A stretch of 18,872 nucleotides of DNA from an uncultured archaeon (lineage in GTDB: Archaea > Nanobdellota > Nanobdellia > Woesearchaeales > ARS49), in assembly GCA_902385765.1 (NCBI GenBank), contig CABMGU010000091.1, positions 1-18,872 of the forward strand, in the 5' to 3' direction. Positions within the stretch are counted from its first letter, which is position 1. Each line of letters opens with the position of its first letter. Shown in pieces: positions 5,408-12,326 of this stretch. A program made the position numbers and the translations under genes. Under the pieces are notes generated by a model. The model was not told the DNA's origin. It ran no database searches and worked only from the letters and a program-made list of their open reading frames with translations.

Positions 5408-6544
5408 ATGTTTATAGATTCTCATTGGCACGCAAGGGACTTGAATGAAAAAGCAAAAGAAACTGTAGGGCATTCTTTGGCAGTCGGTGAAGCAGCCGGA
5501 CTGGATGCCATTGTTGCAATGCCTAATACAAATCCTCCTTTGACAACGCTTGAAGCCTGTGAGGCTTATTTGAAGTTGGCTGATGCCTGCAAAAGCCGTG
5601 TTCAGTTCTATGTTCTTATTGGTCTTACTCCTAATCCTGAACAGGTTAAGCTTGCAGTAGAAGCTACAAGGAAAAATCCCCGTATTGTTGGCTTGAAGGC
5701 TTATTGGGGAAGTTCTACCGGTAATTTACTGATAGGCAAAAAAGAAGAGCAGATGAAAGTGTTTGAGGTTCTTGTAAGGGAAGGCTATAAGGGCGTTCTT
5801 GTTGGTCATTTTGAGGATGAGGCGCTAATCAGGAAAGAGTTGTATGATTCAAAAAATCCTAAGACCTGGAATACGTTGTGCCGTTCTGAAAAGGCTGAAG
5901 GGAGTTCTGTTGATAATATTTTAGACATTGCTGAAAGTGCAAAGGCAACTGTGACTGTCAGAAATGAAGTCAGGGAGGATGGTGCAGTTAGGATTGTTAA
6001 GTCTCTTGAGGAAGTTGGCTATGTTGGCAAGCTGCATATTGCTCACGTCAGCACTCCTGAGGTTGTTGATGCTGTTGCGAATTATGAAGGACCTCTTAAG
6101 CTGACCTGTGGCGTCACTTTCCATCACGTTATCTTCAACGATGATATGCTTCAGGGTCCTGATGGCAGGTGGTACAAGTGCAATCCTCCTTTGCGTTGTG
6201 AGGCAACCAGAAAAGCTCTTTTGGATGCATTGCTTGATGGTCGCATTAATGATGTTGAGAGTGATCACGCGTCTCATGATGTTGAAAGTAAAAACAGCGT
6301 TGTGCCTGCTTCAGGAATCGCTTCTGGCACTGTTTGGCCTTATTTCTTCAAGTTTTTGAGAACAAAGAACGTCTCTCCTACTATTATGACTGATGTTCTT
6401 TTCTCAAATGCTGTTAAGCTTTACAATCTGCAGTTTGAGAAGAGGAACTTTCGTCCTAATCTCAGGAAGCTTGAGGAACTGCAGGGATTCTATCCTTTTG
6501 ACCCATTTGCAGATTTCAAAAGGCAGTATAAGCCTGATTTCTAG
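5408..6544 (+). CDS. pyrC: dihydroorotase-like cyclic amidohydrolase (378 aa)
   Basis: The protein is a metal-dependent TIM-barrel amidohydrolase. DSHWHARD at residues 4-11 carries the HxH metal pair (H6, H8) and substrate Arg R10, followed by PNTNPP at 39-44. K97 in GLKAYWGSSTGN is the likely carboxylated lysine. H134 (VGHFED), H213 (IAHVST) and D286 (SDHASHD) complete the metal site. These are the features of dihydroorotase, which converts carbamoyl aspartate to dihydroorotate in pyrimidine synthesis. The gene sits between rpoF and the DUF655 gene, which are neighbours in many archaea, and has its own TATA-like box. No other pyrimidine gene is in the window, so the substrate remains inferred. 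Confidence 0.85.
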   Translation: MFIDSHWHARDLNEKAKETVGHSLAVGEAAGLDAIVAMPNTNPPLTTLEACEAYLKLADACKSRVQFYVLIGLTPNPEQVKLAVEATRKNPRIVGLKAYWGSSTGNLLIGKKEEQMKVFEVLVREGYKGVLVGHFEDEALIRKELYDSKNPKTWNTLCRSEKAEGSSVDNILDIAESAKATVTVRNEVREDGAVRIVKSLEEVGYVGKLHIAHVSTPEVVDAVANYEGPLKLTCGVTFHHVIFNDDMLQGPDGRWYKCNPPLRCEATRKALLDALLDGRINDVESDHASHDVESKNSVVPASGIASGTVWPYFFKFLRTKNVSPTIMTDVLFSNAVKLYNLQFEKRNFRPNLRKLEELQGFYPFDPFADFKRQYKPDF

Positions 6545-6548
6545 AAAC

Positions 6549-6558
6549 CTATATATAC
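6549..6558 (+). promoter_or_regulatory. TATA-like box of the DUF655 gene
   Basis: CTATATATAC lies 5 nt after the upstream stop codon and about 58 nt before the ATG; a leader of about 30 nt is predicted. Confidence 0.45.
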
Positions 6559-6610
6559 ACCTTCTCCCATTCTATTTTGTAATTTATGTTAAACGCTAGT
6601 ACAAACGGAT

Positions 6611-7198
6611 ATGGAAGCGAAAACTCAGGAGCAGTCACCCGAGCAGCGTGTTCGGGAGGATTCAGCAGTTGTGTTAGACTTCCTGCCGCACGGCTACCCG
6701 TTTGATAATCGTCCTTCTCATCAGAAAACTGCTATTGCTCAGGCTATTGGCAAACAGCACTTTGTCCTGTTGGAGCTTGTTCCCAAGAAGGACGTTTTCT
6801 TGCAGCCTTTGCAGGAAGTGTATATAGGAGAAGGCAAGCGCGACCAGATTCATCACATAGTTGGCAAACTGCCTATCGACAAGCTTACTGCTACTGCGAA
6901 GAACGAGTTGGACTTTGTAATCAAAGATATTGTGAAGGAGAACGAGAAGCGTTTTGTTGACTTTTTTAATAAAGCTCAGCCTTTAACAACTCGTATGCAT
7001 CAATTGGAGCTCATTCCGGGCTTGGGCAAGAAGCATATGTGGGAAATTCTTGAGAAACGTGATGAAAAACCGTTTGAAAGCTTTAAGGACTTGAAAGAGC
7101 GCGTCAAACTTATGCCAGACCCTGAAAAAGCTGTTATGAAGCGCATTATTATCGAATTATCCGGTGCTGAAAAGCACAGGATATTCGTTGATTTGTGA
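6611..7198 (+). CDS. DUF655 family protein with helix-hairpin-helix (195 aa)
   Basis: The family is recognised by DYxPxG-like DFLPHGYP near residues 23-30, an OB/S1-like N-terminal half (HFVLLELVPKK, EVYIGEGKRDQIHH), and a helix-hairpin-helix ELIPGLGKKHMWEILEKR at 133-150. This suggests RNA or DNA binding. In euryarchaea the gene usually follows rpl21e and rpoF and precedes the rRNA methyltransferase gene rsmA, which implies a translation or rRNA role. Here it is displaced by element A and the dihydroorotase-like gene, and no rsmA follows. The start at 6611 has no clear ribosome binding site, so the exact N-terminus is less certain than the gene. Confidence 0.88.
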   Translation: MEAKTQEQSPEQRVREDSAVVLDFLPHGYPFDNRPSHQKTAIAQAIGKQHFVLLELVPKKDVFLQPLQEVYIGEGKRDQIHHIVGKLPIDKLTATAKNELDFVIKDIVKENEKRFVDFFNKAQPLTTRMHQLELIPGLGKKHMWEILEKRDEKPFESFKDLKERVKLMPDPEKAVMKRIIIELSGAEKHRIFVDL

Positions 7199-7210
7199 GT
7201 AAAAACCAAA

Positions 7211-7220
7211 CTTTTATATA
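7211..7220 (+). promoter_or_regulatory. TATA-like box of the 48-aa zinc protein gene
   Basis: CTTTTATATA lies 15 nt after the DUF655 stop. The predicted leader carries the ribosome binding site GAGGGGTGAT at 7254-7263. Confidence 0.5.
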
Positions 7221-7267
7221 TGAAGCTCTTATTTTTCTGTATACTAAACCTGTGAGGGGTGATTTTC

Positions 7268-7414
7268 ATGGTAGAAGGACGATGTATGAAGTGCAAAAAG
7301 CAAGTGACCATTAAGGATGCAAAAGAAGTTATTATGAAGAACGGCATGAAAGCCATGAAGGGTCTTTGCGCCTGCGGCACTAAGGTATTCAGAATTCTTG
7401 GAAAGGCAAAGTAA
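7268..7414 (+). CDS. 48-aa zinc-binding microprotein, DUF5679-like
   Basis: The frame starts at ATG 7268, four bases after the strong ribosome binding site GAGGGGTGAT. It encodes 48 residues with C6-MK-C9 and C34-A-C36, a rubredoxin-knuckle-like zinc ribbon. The pattern CMKCKKQVTIKDAKEV with a later KGLCACGTKVFRI resembles the small DUF5679 proteins found widely in archaea, whose function is unknown. Lysine richness suggests nucleic acid or ribosome contact (inference). Its own TATA-like box and a downstream T-rich stretch suggest a monocistronic transcript. Confidence 0.85.
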   Translation: MVEGRCMKCKKQVTIKDAKEVIMKNGMKAMKGLCACGTKVFRILGKAK

Positions 7415-7417
7415 GCC

Positions 7418-7429
7418 TTTTCTTTTTTT
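7418..7429 (+). terminator. T-rich terminator after the 48-aa gene
   Basis: A run with ten T among twelve bases begins right after the TAA. Oligo-T stretches terminate archaeal RNA polymerase without a required hairpin. Confidence 0.45.
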
Positions 7430-7454
7430 ATATTCAGTTTTCTTGTTGCATAAT

Positions 7455-7464
7455 ATTTATATAC
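7455..7464 (+). promoter_or_regulatory. TATA-like box of the microprotein pair
   Basis: ATTTATATAC lies about 44 nt before the ATG at 7504. The ribosome binding site GGGGGTGAT (7489-7497) is in the predicted leader. Confidence 0.5.
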
Positions 7465-7503
7465 TTTGTAATCATAACTGCGTTAATCGGGGGTGATAGT
7501 GCT

Positions 7504-7635
7504 ATGTACGCACCGCAAAAGAGAGTGAAATTGGTTGATACTATTAGGAGCAACATACTTAATATGACGAGCATAAAGGACAAGGAGCTTGCCAAGCAGA
7601 TTGCTCGTGATTGGATTCGTAAAGCTGGAGGTTGA
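7504..7635 (+). CDS. 43-aa basic microprotein of unknown function
   Basis: ATG 7504 follows the ribosome binding site GGGGGTGAT at 7489-7497, and a TATA-like box precedes it. The 43 residues include 10 Lys/Arg and 4 Asp/Glu (net about +6) and look like two helices (KRVKLVDTIRSNILNM, then DKELAKQIARDWIRKAG). There is no zinc motif or membrane segment. A 19-codon acidic frame starts 2 nt after its stop with an internal GGAGGT, so the two appear to be a bicistron. I do not recognise a family. The regulatory signals are the main evidence that it is real. Confidence 0.65.
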   Translation: MYAPQKRVKLVDTIRSNILNMTSIKDKELAKQIARDWIRKAGG

Positions 7636-7637
7636 AA

Positions 7638-7697
7638 ATGCCAGAGGACGAAGAGGATTTCGAGGATAAGGACTGGGAAGACGATTACGACGGGTAA
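7638..7697 (+). CDS. 19-aa highly acidic microprotein
   Basis: A complete frame from ATG 7638 to TAA encodes MPEDEEDFEDKDWEDDYDG, in which 12 of 19 residues are Asp or Glu. The strong ribosome binding site GGAGGT at 7627-7632, within the 43-aa gene's last codons, is 5 nt upstream, and a T-rich terminator follows. The opposite charge of the upstream neighbour invites the idea that the two peptides bind each other, or that this peptide is a tail-like mimic of nucleic acid. It could also be a non-functional frame. Confidence 0.45.
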   Translation: MPEDEEDFEDKDWEDDYDG

Positions 7698-7705
7698 TTG
7701 TTGAA

Positions 7706-7718
7706 TTTCTTTTTTTTC
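7706..7718 (+). terminator. T-rich terminator after the microprotein pair
   Basis: A nearly unbroken T run begins about 9 nt after the acidic peptide's stop and precedes the next TATA-like box. Confidence 0.45.
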
Positions 7719-7723
7719 CGATG

Positions 7724-7734
7724 CATTTAAATAG
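7724..7734 (+). promoter_or_regulatory. TATA-like box of the surface protein gene
   Basis: CATTTAAATAG is about 41 nt before the ATG at 7770. The ribosome binding site AGGTGA (7759-7764) is in the leader. Confidence 0.5.
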
Positions 7735-7769
7735 TATACATTTCTCTATATTCTAAAAAGGTGAGTGAT

Positions 7770-9881
7770 ATGCGCCATTTCCCAATAATGCTTCTTGGTA
7801 TTGTTGCGATTGCTGCCATAATTACATTGCTTATGTCTGTTTCTTATGTTCCTGTGTTTACGCCTTTGGCTGTTTCAATCGTGCCTTACGGCAAAGTTGT
7901 TTCCGGAGGCAATACTGTTATCGTCCAGCTGGATATCGGGAAATATCTGGGCGACCAGCTTAATGCTGTTACTGAAACTATGCTTGATGGCTTGCGTGGA
8001 GGCACTATTCACGGCAAGGGATTTAGTGCTGATTACAACCAGAACATTAATTTTTGGGAGCCCGGCACTTTTAACGGCTGTCATGTCGCGTTTGGCCGTA
8101 ATGAGCAGAATGAGGTGACTGATTACTTGCAGTGTGATGATGCGATTTTCAAGTATACTGTTGATTTTTCTTCCGGCATTGAGAGCAAGATTGATGGAGG
8201 CAGGCTTCCTGATATTGAGGATGAGACTATTGAACTGCTTGGAAATGCTTTCACTATTGTTGATACCAGTGTGAATACCGGCACTAAGGATATTTCTCTC
8301 AGGCTGTTTGGCGGTTTTGGCAGTATTGATTTGAGGGATACGAATTACGGCGATGATGCTTATACTGACAGTGGCGCAAAGGTTAATGGCGCTTCTGTTC
8401 ACGCGCGCGTGAAGATTAAAGCCACTCAGTCTGGTGATAAGCTTTACATTTACAGCATTCAGTATTTGCTTGATGCTTATGCTGCTGAAGGCGGTCTTGT
8501 TCAAATCACTCCTCTGCACTGTGTGAGGGAATTTTTGCAGTATCCTCTGGGCATGATTTCTCCATCTTTTGACATCTGTTATAAGGGCACGTCGGCTGCT
8601 GCTGTTGGCGGCGGAGGCGCAGGTATTACCGGCAATGAGGTGCGTGTCAAGCCTTCTGGCAATGATGAGTATGTGATGGTTGCGAATAACCTGCTTGGCA
8701 ATCTTTACAATATTCCTCTTGCGCAGAATCCTGGAATGTACGGCAACAAGGGCCGTAATTTTGTTTTTGTTGAAGCGCCGAATCCTGGCGCGCCTAACAT
8801 TAACGTGAATGATTATGTTCTTCTTAATAGCAAGAAGGATATTCAGGGTGTTTCCAATGTTTTGATGTACAAGGGGGTTAGTGCTGGTGTTGCTAATTTT
8901 GATGATTTGACTGGCGCAAGGCGTTCTTCCACTGTTGATCCTGCTACCAATGAAGGTCAGCTGATGGTTGGCGAGGGCACTTACAGGTTTGTTGTTGGCG
9001 CTGGCGGCTCTATTGCGATGGACCAGACTAATGATGGTCAGATTAATGGTGCTGAGGCTGTTTTTGTTTTGCCTGGCGGAAGCCGTATTGATTTCGGTCC
9101 TGGTTTTGTTGTTACGATTACAACGCCTTCAAGATTGTTCTCTGAGCCGATGGGTGATGAGAATACCCAGTTCAACATTGTGTTTGGCGGTGATATTAAC
9201 ATTGTTGTTCCTTCGCCTCAGGTTACTGTTCCTGGTTATGATTTCAAGATGGTCAGCGAGAGCGGTGATGTGAGCAAGGGTATGACTAAGTATGGTATTT
9301 TGTTCAGTCTTCAAAAGGACCACAGTGCTGAATTGCGTATGACTGTTCCTGGCGCGCAGGTGAGGGCAACGAAAGGCGGTGCTCAGGCAGAGGTTTACAT
9401 TACTCTTGAGCGCCAGAATCTGATGAAGAAGACTGAAGTTCCTGCTCCTGCTGCGAAGTGCGGTGATGGGATTGTTGTTCCTCCTGAGTATTGCGACCCT
9501 CCTGGCAGTTTGTGTGCTGATTATTTCAAGCGCAAGGGCACTTGTTCTGCTGACTGTTCGATGTGCGAGTTTAAGGCTCCTACTGTTTGCGGTAACAAGT
9601 TGCTTGAGAAGGGTGAGGAGTGCGAGAGTTCTGGTGATTGCCCTGCGAATTTCGAGTGCAAATCCTGCAAGTGTGTTGCTTTGCCTGCTCCTGTTTGCGG
9701 GAATAAATTGCTTGAGAAGGGTGAGCAGTGCGAGGCAGATGCTGATTGTCCTATTGGTTATTCCTGTTCCAAATGCAATTGTGTTTATTCTGCTCCTGTG
9801 CAGGTGCCTTCTCCTGTAGTTCAGACTCCTAATTTCCTTGCAAGGCTGTTTACCTGGCTTGCTTCCTTGTTTGGAGCGTAA
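7770..9881 (+). CDS. large membrane-anchored or secreted surface protein with C-terminal Cys-rich repeats (703 aa)
   Basis: ATG 7770 is preferred to GTG 7761, because AGGTGA at 7759-7764 is a ribosome binding site for it. The N-terminus (MRHFPIMLLGIVAIAAII) is one hydrophobic segment of about 20 residues, a signal anchor. The next 520 residues are beta-rich with many Asn, Gly and Val and a glycine-rich linker (VGGGGAGITG), and match no family I know. Near the C-terminus are three Cys-rich modules: CGDGIVVPPEYCD, then two near-identical 36-residue repeats starting CGNKLLEKGEECE and CGNKLLEKGEQCE (DNA at 9588 and 9696). Such modules occur in secreted microbial proteins and probably form disulfides. 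The protein ends in a hydrophobic/amphipathic FLARLFTWLASLFGA. A cell-surface or adhesion role is inferred. Confidence 0.8.
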   Translation: MRHFPIMLLGIVAIAAIITLLMSVSYVPVFTPLAVSIVPYGKVVSGGNTVIVQLDIGKYLGDQLNAVTETMLDGLRGGTIHGKGFSADYNQNINFWEPGTFNGCHVAFGRNEQNEVTDYLQCDDAIFKYTVDFSSGIESKIDGGRLPDIEDETIELLGNAFTIVDTSVNTGTKDISLRLFGGFGSIDLRDTNYGDDAYTDSGAKVNGASVHARVKIKATQSGDKLYIYSIQYLLDAYAAEGGLVQITPLHCVREFLQYPLGMISPSFDICYKGTSAAAVGGGGAGITGNEVRVKPSGNDEYVMVANNLLGNLYNIPLAQNPGMYGNKGRNFVFVEAPNPGAPNINVNDYVLLNSKKDIQGVSNVLMYKGVSAGVANFDDLTGARRSSTVDPATNEGQLMVGEGTYRFVVGAGGSIAMDQTNDGQINGAEAVFVLPGGSRIDFGPGFVVTITTPSRLFSEPMGDENTQFNIVFGGDINIVVPSPQVTVPGYDFKMVSESGDVSKGMTKYGILFSLQKDHSAELRMTVPGAQVRATKGGAQAEVYITLERQNLMKKTEVPAPAAKCGDGIVVPPEYCDPPGSLCADYFKRKGTCSADCSMCEFKAPTVCGNKLLEKGEECESSGDCPANFECKSCKCVALPAPVCGNKLLEKGEQCEADADCPIGYSCSKCNCVYSAPVQVPSPVVQTPNFLARLFTWLASLFGA
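9588..9803 (+). repeat. two tandem 108-bp coding repeats (36 aa, Cys-rich)
   Basis: Units beginning at 9588 and 9696 encode CGNKLLEKGE(E/Q)CE followed by a variable DCP..CxxCxC segment. DNA identity is high at the start of each unit and lower at its end. Confidence 0.8.
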
Positions 9882-9899
9882 TAGTTTTTCTTCTTTCCG

Positions 9900-9973
9900 C
9901 TGTTTTGCCTTGGCTTCGCTAAGGTGATTTTCTCTTCCCCACGCAAGTAAGGGGAAGAGAAAATCAGTAACAG
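9900..9973 (+). repeat. structured intergenic element, copy B (divergent)
   Basis: A perfect 16-bp hairpin (9925-9940 with 9951-9966) has the same CTCTnCCCC arm and ACGCAnGTA loop core as copies A and C. Directly before it is a hairpin CCTTGGC-TTC-GCTAAGG (9908-9924), in the place of the GTC-TTC-GAC mini-arm of A and C but longer. A 5-bp stem CTGTT/AACAG (9900-9904, 9969-9973) closes the structure. The third arm is missing. It lies about 20 nt after the surface protein's stop. An imperfect repeat of the gene end (CGTAA..GTTTTT at 9877 and 9988) flanks it. Confidence 0.65.
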
Positions 9974-9992
9974 AGCAGAGCCGCAAACGTAA

Positions 9993-10002
9993 GGTTTTTA
10001 AC
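9993..10002 (+). promoter_or_regulatory. TATA-like box of the NUDIX gene
   Basis: GGTTTTTAAC is centred 28 nt before the ATG at 10026, immediately downstream of element B. Confidence 0.5.
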
Positions 10003-10025
10003 CTGTTCTTTTTGCTTTTTCTTTT

Positions 10026-10529
10026 ATGAAGACAGTTTATACTGGAAAATTCATTACAGTGACTGAGGAGCCAATCGACAAATTCATTTACGAGCGTGCT
10101 TTTCTGCGTCCTTCTGTTCAGGTCATTCCTGTTGTTGATGGAAAGATTATGATGATTAAGGAGCACAGGCGTGAAGAGAATCTTTCACGCTGGAAGTTTG
10201 TTGCTGGATTTTTGGACAAGCCTGGCTTGTCAATGGAGGAGACTGCGCAGGAAGAGTTGATGGAAGAGGCTGGTTTTTCTGCGGGCAAGCTTGTGAAATA
10301 TCACGAGCACGCTCCAAAGCATACTTTTATTGTTCCGATTACTTATTTTCTTGCTTATGATTTGAAGGAGAAGAGGAAGCCGAATCCAGACGGTGATGTT
10401 ATTGAGGAAGTCAAGTTGTTTTCAGTTGAGGAATTGTATCAGCGCGTTCTTGAAGGTGAGTTTGATTTCCTGCACGAAGCGAGTGTTATTTTGAAGTTGT
10501 ATCGTGATAGGAAGAAGTTCAACCCTTAA
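10026..10529 (+). CDS. NUDIX hydrolase, ADP-ribose pyrophosphatase-like (167 aa)
   Basis: The fold is that of NUDIX nucleoside-diphosphate-sugar hydrolases: RPSVQVIPVVDGKIMMIKEHR, then WKFVAGFLDKPG, then a NUDIX helix EELMEEAGF at 76-84. The box deviates from Gx5Ex7REUxEExGU: the Arg of REU is E76, and the Glu of the Gx5E part is L68 with one inserted residue before it. The metal-binding glutamates E77, E80 and E81 remain. Activity is plausible but the substrate is unknown. The last 11 nt overlap the convergent aIF2-gamma gene. The start fits a TATA-like box 28 nt upstream. Confidence 0.88.
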   Translation: MKTVYTGKFITVTEEPIDKFIYERAFLRPSVQVIPVVDGKIMMIKEHRREENLSRWKFVAGFLDKPGLSMEETAQEELMEEAGFSAGKLVKYHEHAPKHTFIVPITYFLAYDLKEKRKPNPDGDVIEEVKLFSVEELYQRVLEGEFDFLHEASVILKLYRDRKKFNP

Positions 10530-11796
10530 TCGTTCCGTACCCTATCAGTCTCCATCTTTGTCCTAAATTCCTGCCGATGGTGACTCTTGCGCCTAATTCT
10601 GCGCAGACTGGCTTGCGTAATGCGCATTTGACTGTGTTCTTGCCCAATTCCTTCACAACTCCTACTGTTGCTGCTGCGTTGACGTTGAGCATCAGTAATT
10701 CTCCTAATTTAATCGGCTCCACGACAAGTTTGTCCTTTGCGCCTACTACTCTTTCCAGTAAGTGCGGTTCAAGTGAGAATTCGTACCATACTTTGAGCGA
10801 GCTTCCTTCCAGTACTACGAGGCTTCCGACGAGTTTGTCGCTTTTGACAACGCTCGGGTCGAGTGTTGTCATTATTGCCAGGCTTCCTCCTGGTGTTGCT
10901 TCTTTTATTTTTTCTCCGCCTGACATTATTGATAAGATTGATGTTTTCAGCGGCTTCCAGATTTTTTGGTTTTTCTCCTGTACTTCATATCCTGGCAGGA
11001 TTTCTATGTCTGCTCCTTGTATTAGTTTGCCTTGTTTTATTGCTCCGCCCAGTACTCCTCCTACCATTTTTTCTGGTTCTGCTCCTGGCTTGTTTATGTC
11101 AAAGCTTCTTGCTACGAACATTATCGGGTCTGCTGTTAAATCCCTTTTCGGTGTTTGGAAGTTTTCCTGTATTGTTTGTATCAGAACATCCAGGTTTATC
11201 GAGTGTATTGCGCTCATTGGCACTATTGGCGCGTTTTCGAATTTTGTTCCTTTCAGGAATTCTTTTATTTCTTTGTAGTTTTTCTTTGCTGCTTCCTCTG
11301 ATACGAGGTCTATCTTGTTTTGTATGACTATGATGTTGTCTATGCCTACTATTTCCAGTGCTTTCAGGTGCTCTCTTGTCTGGGGTTGCGGGCAGGTTTC
11401 TGTTGCTGATACGAGCAGTAATGCTCCGTCTATGATGTTTGCTCCGCACAGCATTGTTGCCATCAGGCTTTCGTGTCCTGGCGCGTCTACGAGTGATATT
11501 TTTCTCAGGAATTGTGTTTCTGTTCCGCATTTAGTGCATTTCTGCTGTACTCCGAATGCGTCGCTTCCTTCGCATTTCGGGCATTTGTGGAATGATACGT
11601 CAGCGTATCCTAATCTGATTGTGATGCCTCTTTTGATTTCTTCTGAGTGGGTGTCTGTCCATTTGCCTGACAGCGTCTGCACGAGTGTTGTTTTTCCGTG
11701 GTCAACGTGCCCTACCATTCCTATGTTTATTTCAGGCTGTACGCTTGCGGGTTTTTCTTCAGAAGGTTCTTCTTTCTTTGTTTTCTTTCTTGGCAT
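10519..11796 (-). CDS. eif2g: translation initiation factor aIF2 subunit gamma
   Basis: This 425-aa GTPase delivers initiator Met-tRNA to the small ribosomal subunit. G1 is GHVDHGKTT (29-37), the switch region has RGITIRLGYAD, G3 is DAPGH and G4 is NKID. The gamma-specific zinc knuckle (CPKCEG...CTKCG) lies between G2 and G3, and domains II and III follow (FVARSFDINKPG, GGVLGGAIKQGKL). A charged Lys/Glu N-terminal extension of about 20 residues precedes the G domain. The start at 11796 is backed by CTTTATAAAC 27 nt upstream. It overlaps the convergent NUDIX gene by 11 nt. Confidence 0.98.
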   Translation of the reverse strand: MPRKKTKKEEPSEEKPASVQPEINIGMVGHVDHGKTTLVQTLSGKWTDTHSEEIKRGITIRLGYADVSFHKCPKCEGSDAFGVQQKCTKCGTETQFLRKISLVDAPGHESLMATMLCGANIIDGALLLVSATETCPQPQTREHLKALEIVGIDNIIVIQNKIDLVSEEAAKKNYKEIKEFLKGTKFENAPIVPMSAIHSINLDVLIQTIQENFQTPKRDLTADPIMFVARSFDINKPGAEPEKMVGGVLGGAIKQGKLIQGADIEILPGYEVQEKNQKIWKPLKTSILSIMSGGEKIKEATPGGSLAIMTTLDPSVVKSDKLVGSLVVLEGSSLKVWYEFSLEPHLLERVVGAKDKLVVEPIKLGELLMLNVNAAATVGVVKELGKNTVKCALRKPVCAELGARVTIGRNLGQRWRLIGYGTIKG

Positions 11797-11817
11797 ATGT
11801 CGTCGAGAATAGAGCCA

Positions 11818-11827
11818 GTTTATAAAG
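11818..11827 (-). promoter_or_regulatory. TATA-like box of aIF2-gamma
   Basis: The minus strand reads CTTTATAAAC, centred 27 nt before the ATG and just past the stop of the upstream 151-aa gene. Confidence 0.55.
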
Positions 11828-11828
11828 C

Positions 11829-12284
11829 TTATGCGCTCATGAATATCTTGTATATTTTTTTAAGTCTTGCGAATTCAGCGCCCTTGAGTTCCCTGTTTCC
11901 TATTTTTGTGAGCTGTTGCGGTTTGCTTTCTCCTGCTATGCTCGGGTCCAGTTTTGCCAGTTCTTCAAGTATTTTTTCCATCATCTTTTTTTCTGCCACA
12001 GGATGCGCGTTGTACCTCTTTCCGTCAATTGTCTCGTCAGCCAATGGCTTGCTTGAGAAGTATTGCAGGAACGGCGGTGTTGGCAAATCGCATTTGATTC
12101 CCAGTTTTTCTGCAAGGTTTTTTCTTTCACCGGCATATGCGGGCAGGTGTTCTTGGGAGCAGTCTTTCAGGTAGCTTCCTATTGCTATTTCTTTTTTTCC
12201 GTCTTTTGTTTTGACTATCAAGAAGTAGGCTGCTGATGCGTTTTTTTCATATCTGCTGGTTCTTTCCTCTAAGTCTGCTTCCAC
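11829..12284 (-). CDS. hypothetical cytosolic protein (151 aa)
   Basis: I do not recognise this protein. The frame opens with GTG at 12284, preceded by GGGGAG at 12289-12294; no in-frame ATG gives a better start. A likely N-terminal beta hairpin (AAYFLIVKTKDGKKEIAIGSYL) leads to a mixed helical region with PTPPFLQYFSSKPLADETIDG and a C-terminal Lys-rich helix ending KIYKIFMSA. Two cysteines are isolated; there is no signal peptide or membrane span. It lies between the phosphohexomutase and aIF2-gamma on the same strand. A TATA-like sequence (12314-12326) overlaps the mutase stop codon, so it may have its own promoter. Confidence 0.75.
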   Translation of the reverse strand: MEADLEERTSRYEKNASAAYFLIVKTKDGKKEIAIGSYLKDCSQEHLPAYAGERKNLAEKLGIKCDLPTPPFLQYFSSKPLADETIDGKRYNAHPVAEKKMMEKILEELAKLDPSIAGESKPQQLTKIGNRELKGAEFARLKKIYKIFMSA

Positions 12285-12313
12285 GTCGCTCCCCGAGAGG
12301 AGTGATTCATGAA

Positions 12314-12326
12314 GAATTTATAATTC
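12314..12326 (-). promoter_or_regulatory. TATA-like box of the 151-aa gene
   Basis: The minus strand reads GAATTATAAATTC, about 36 nt before the GTG start. It overlaps the last base of the upstream stop codon. Confidence 0.4.

Noticed and set aside
9129..10166. 345-aa open frame on the minus strand
   Set aside because: It is antisense to the end of the surface protein gene, element B and the NUDIX start. It has low-complexity Arg/Asn/Thr composition, no ribosome binding site and no family motif.
10577..11530. Long open frames on both strands within 10577-11530, other than aIF2-gamma
   Set aside because: They overlap the intact aIF2-gamma gene, which has all its GTPase motifs; no start signals were seen for them.
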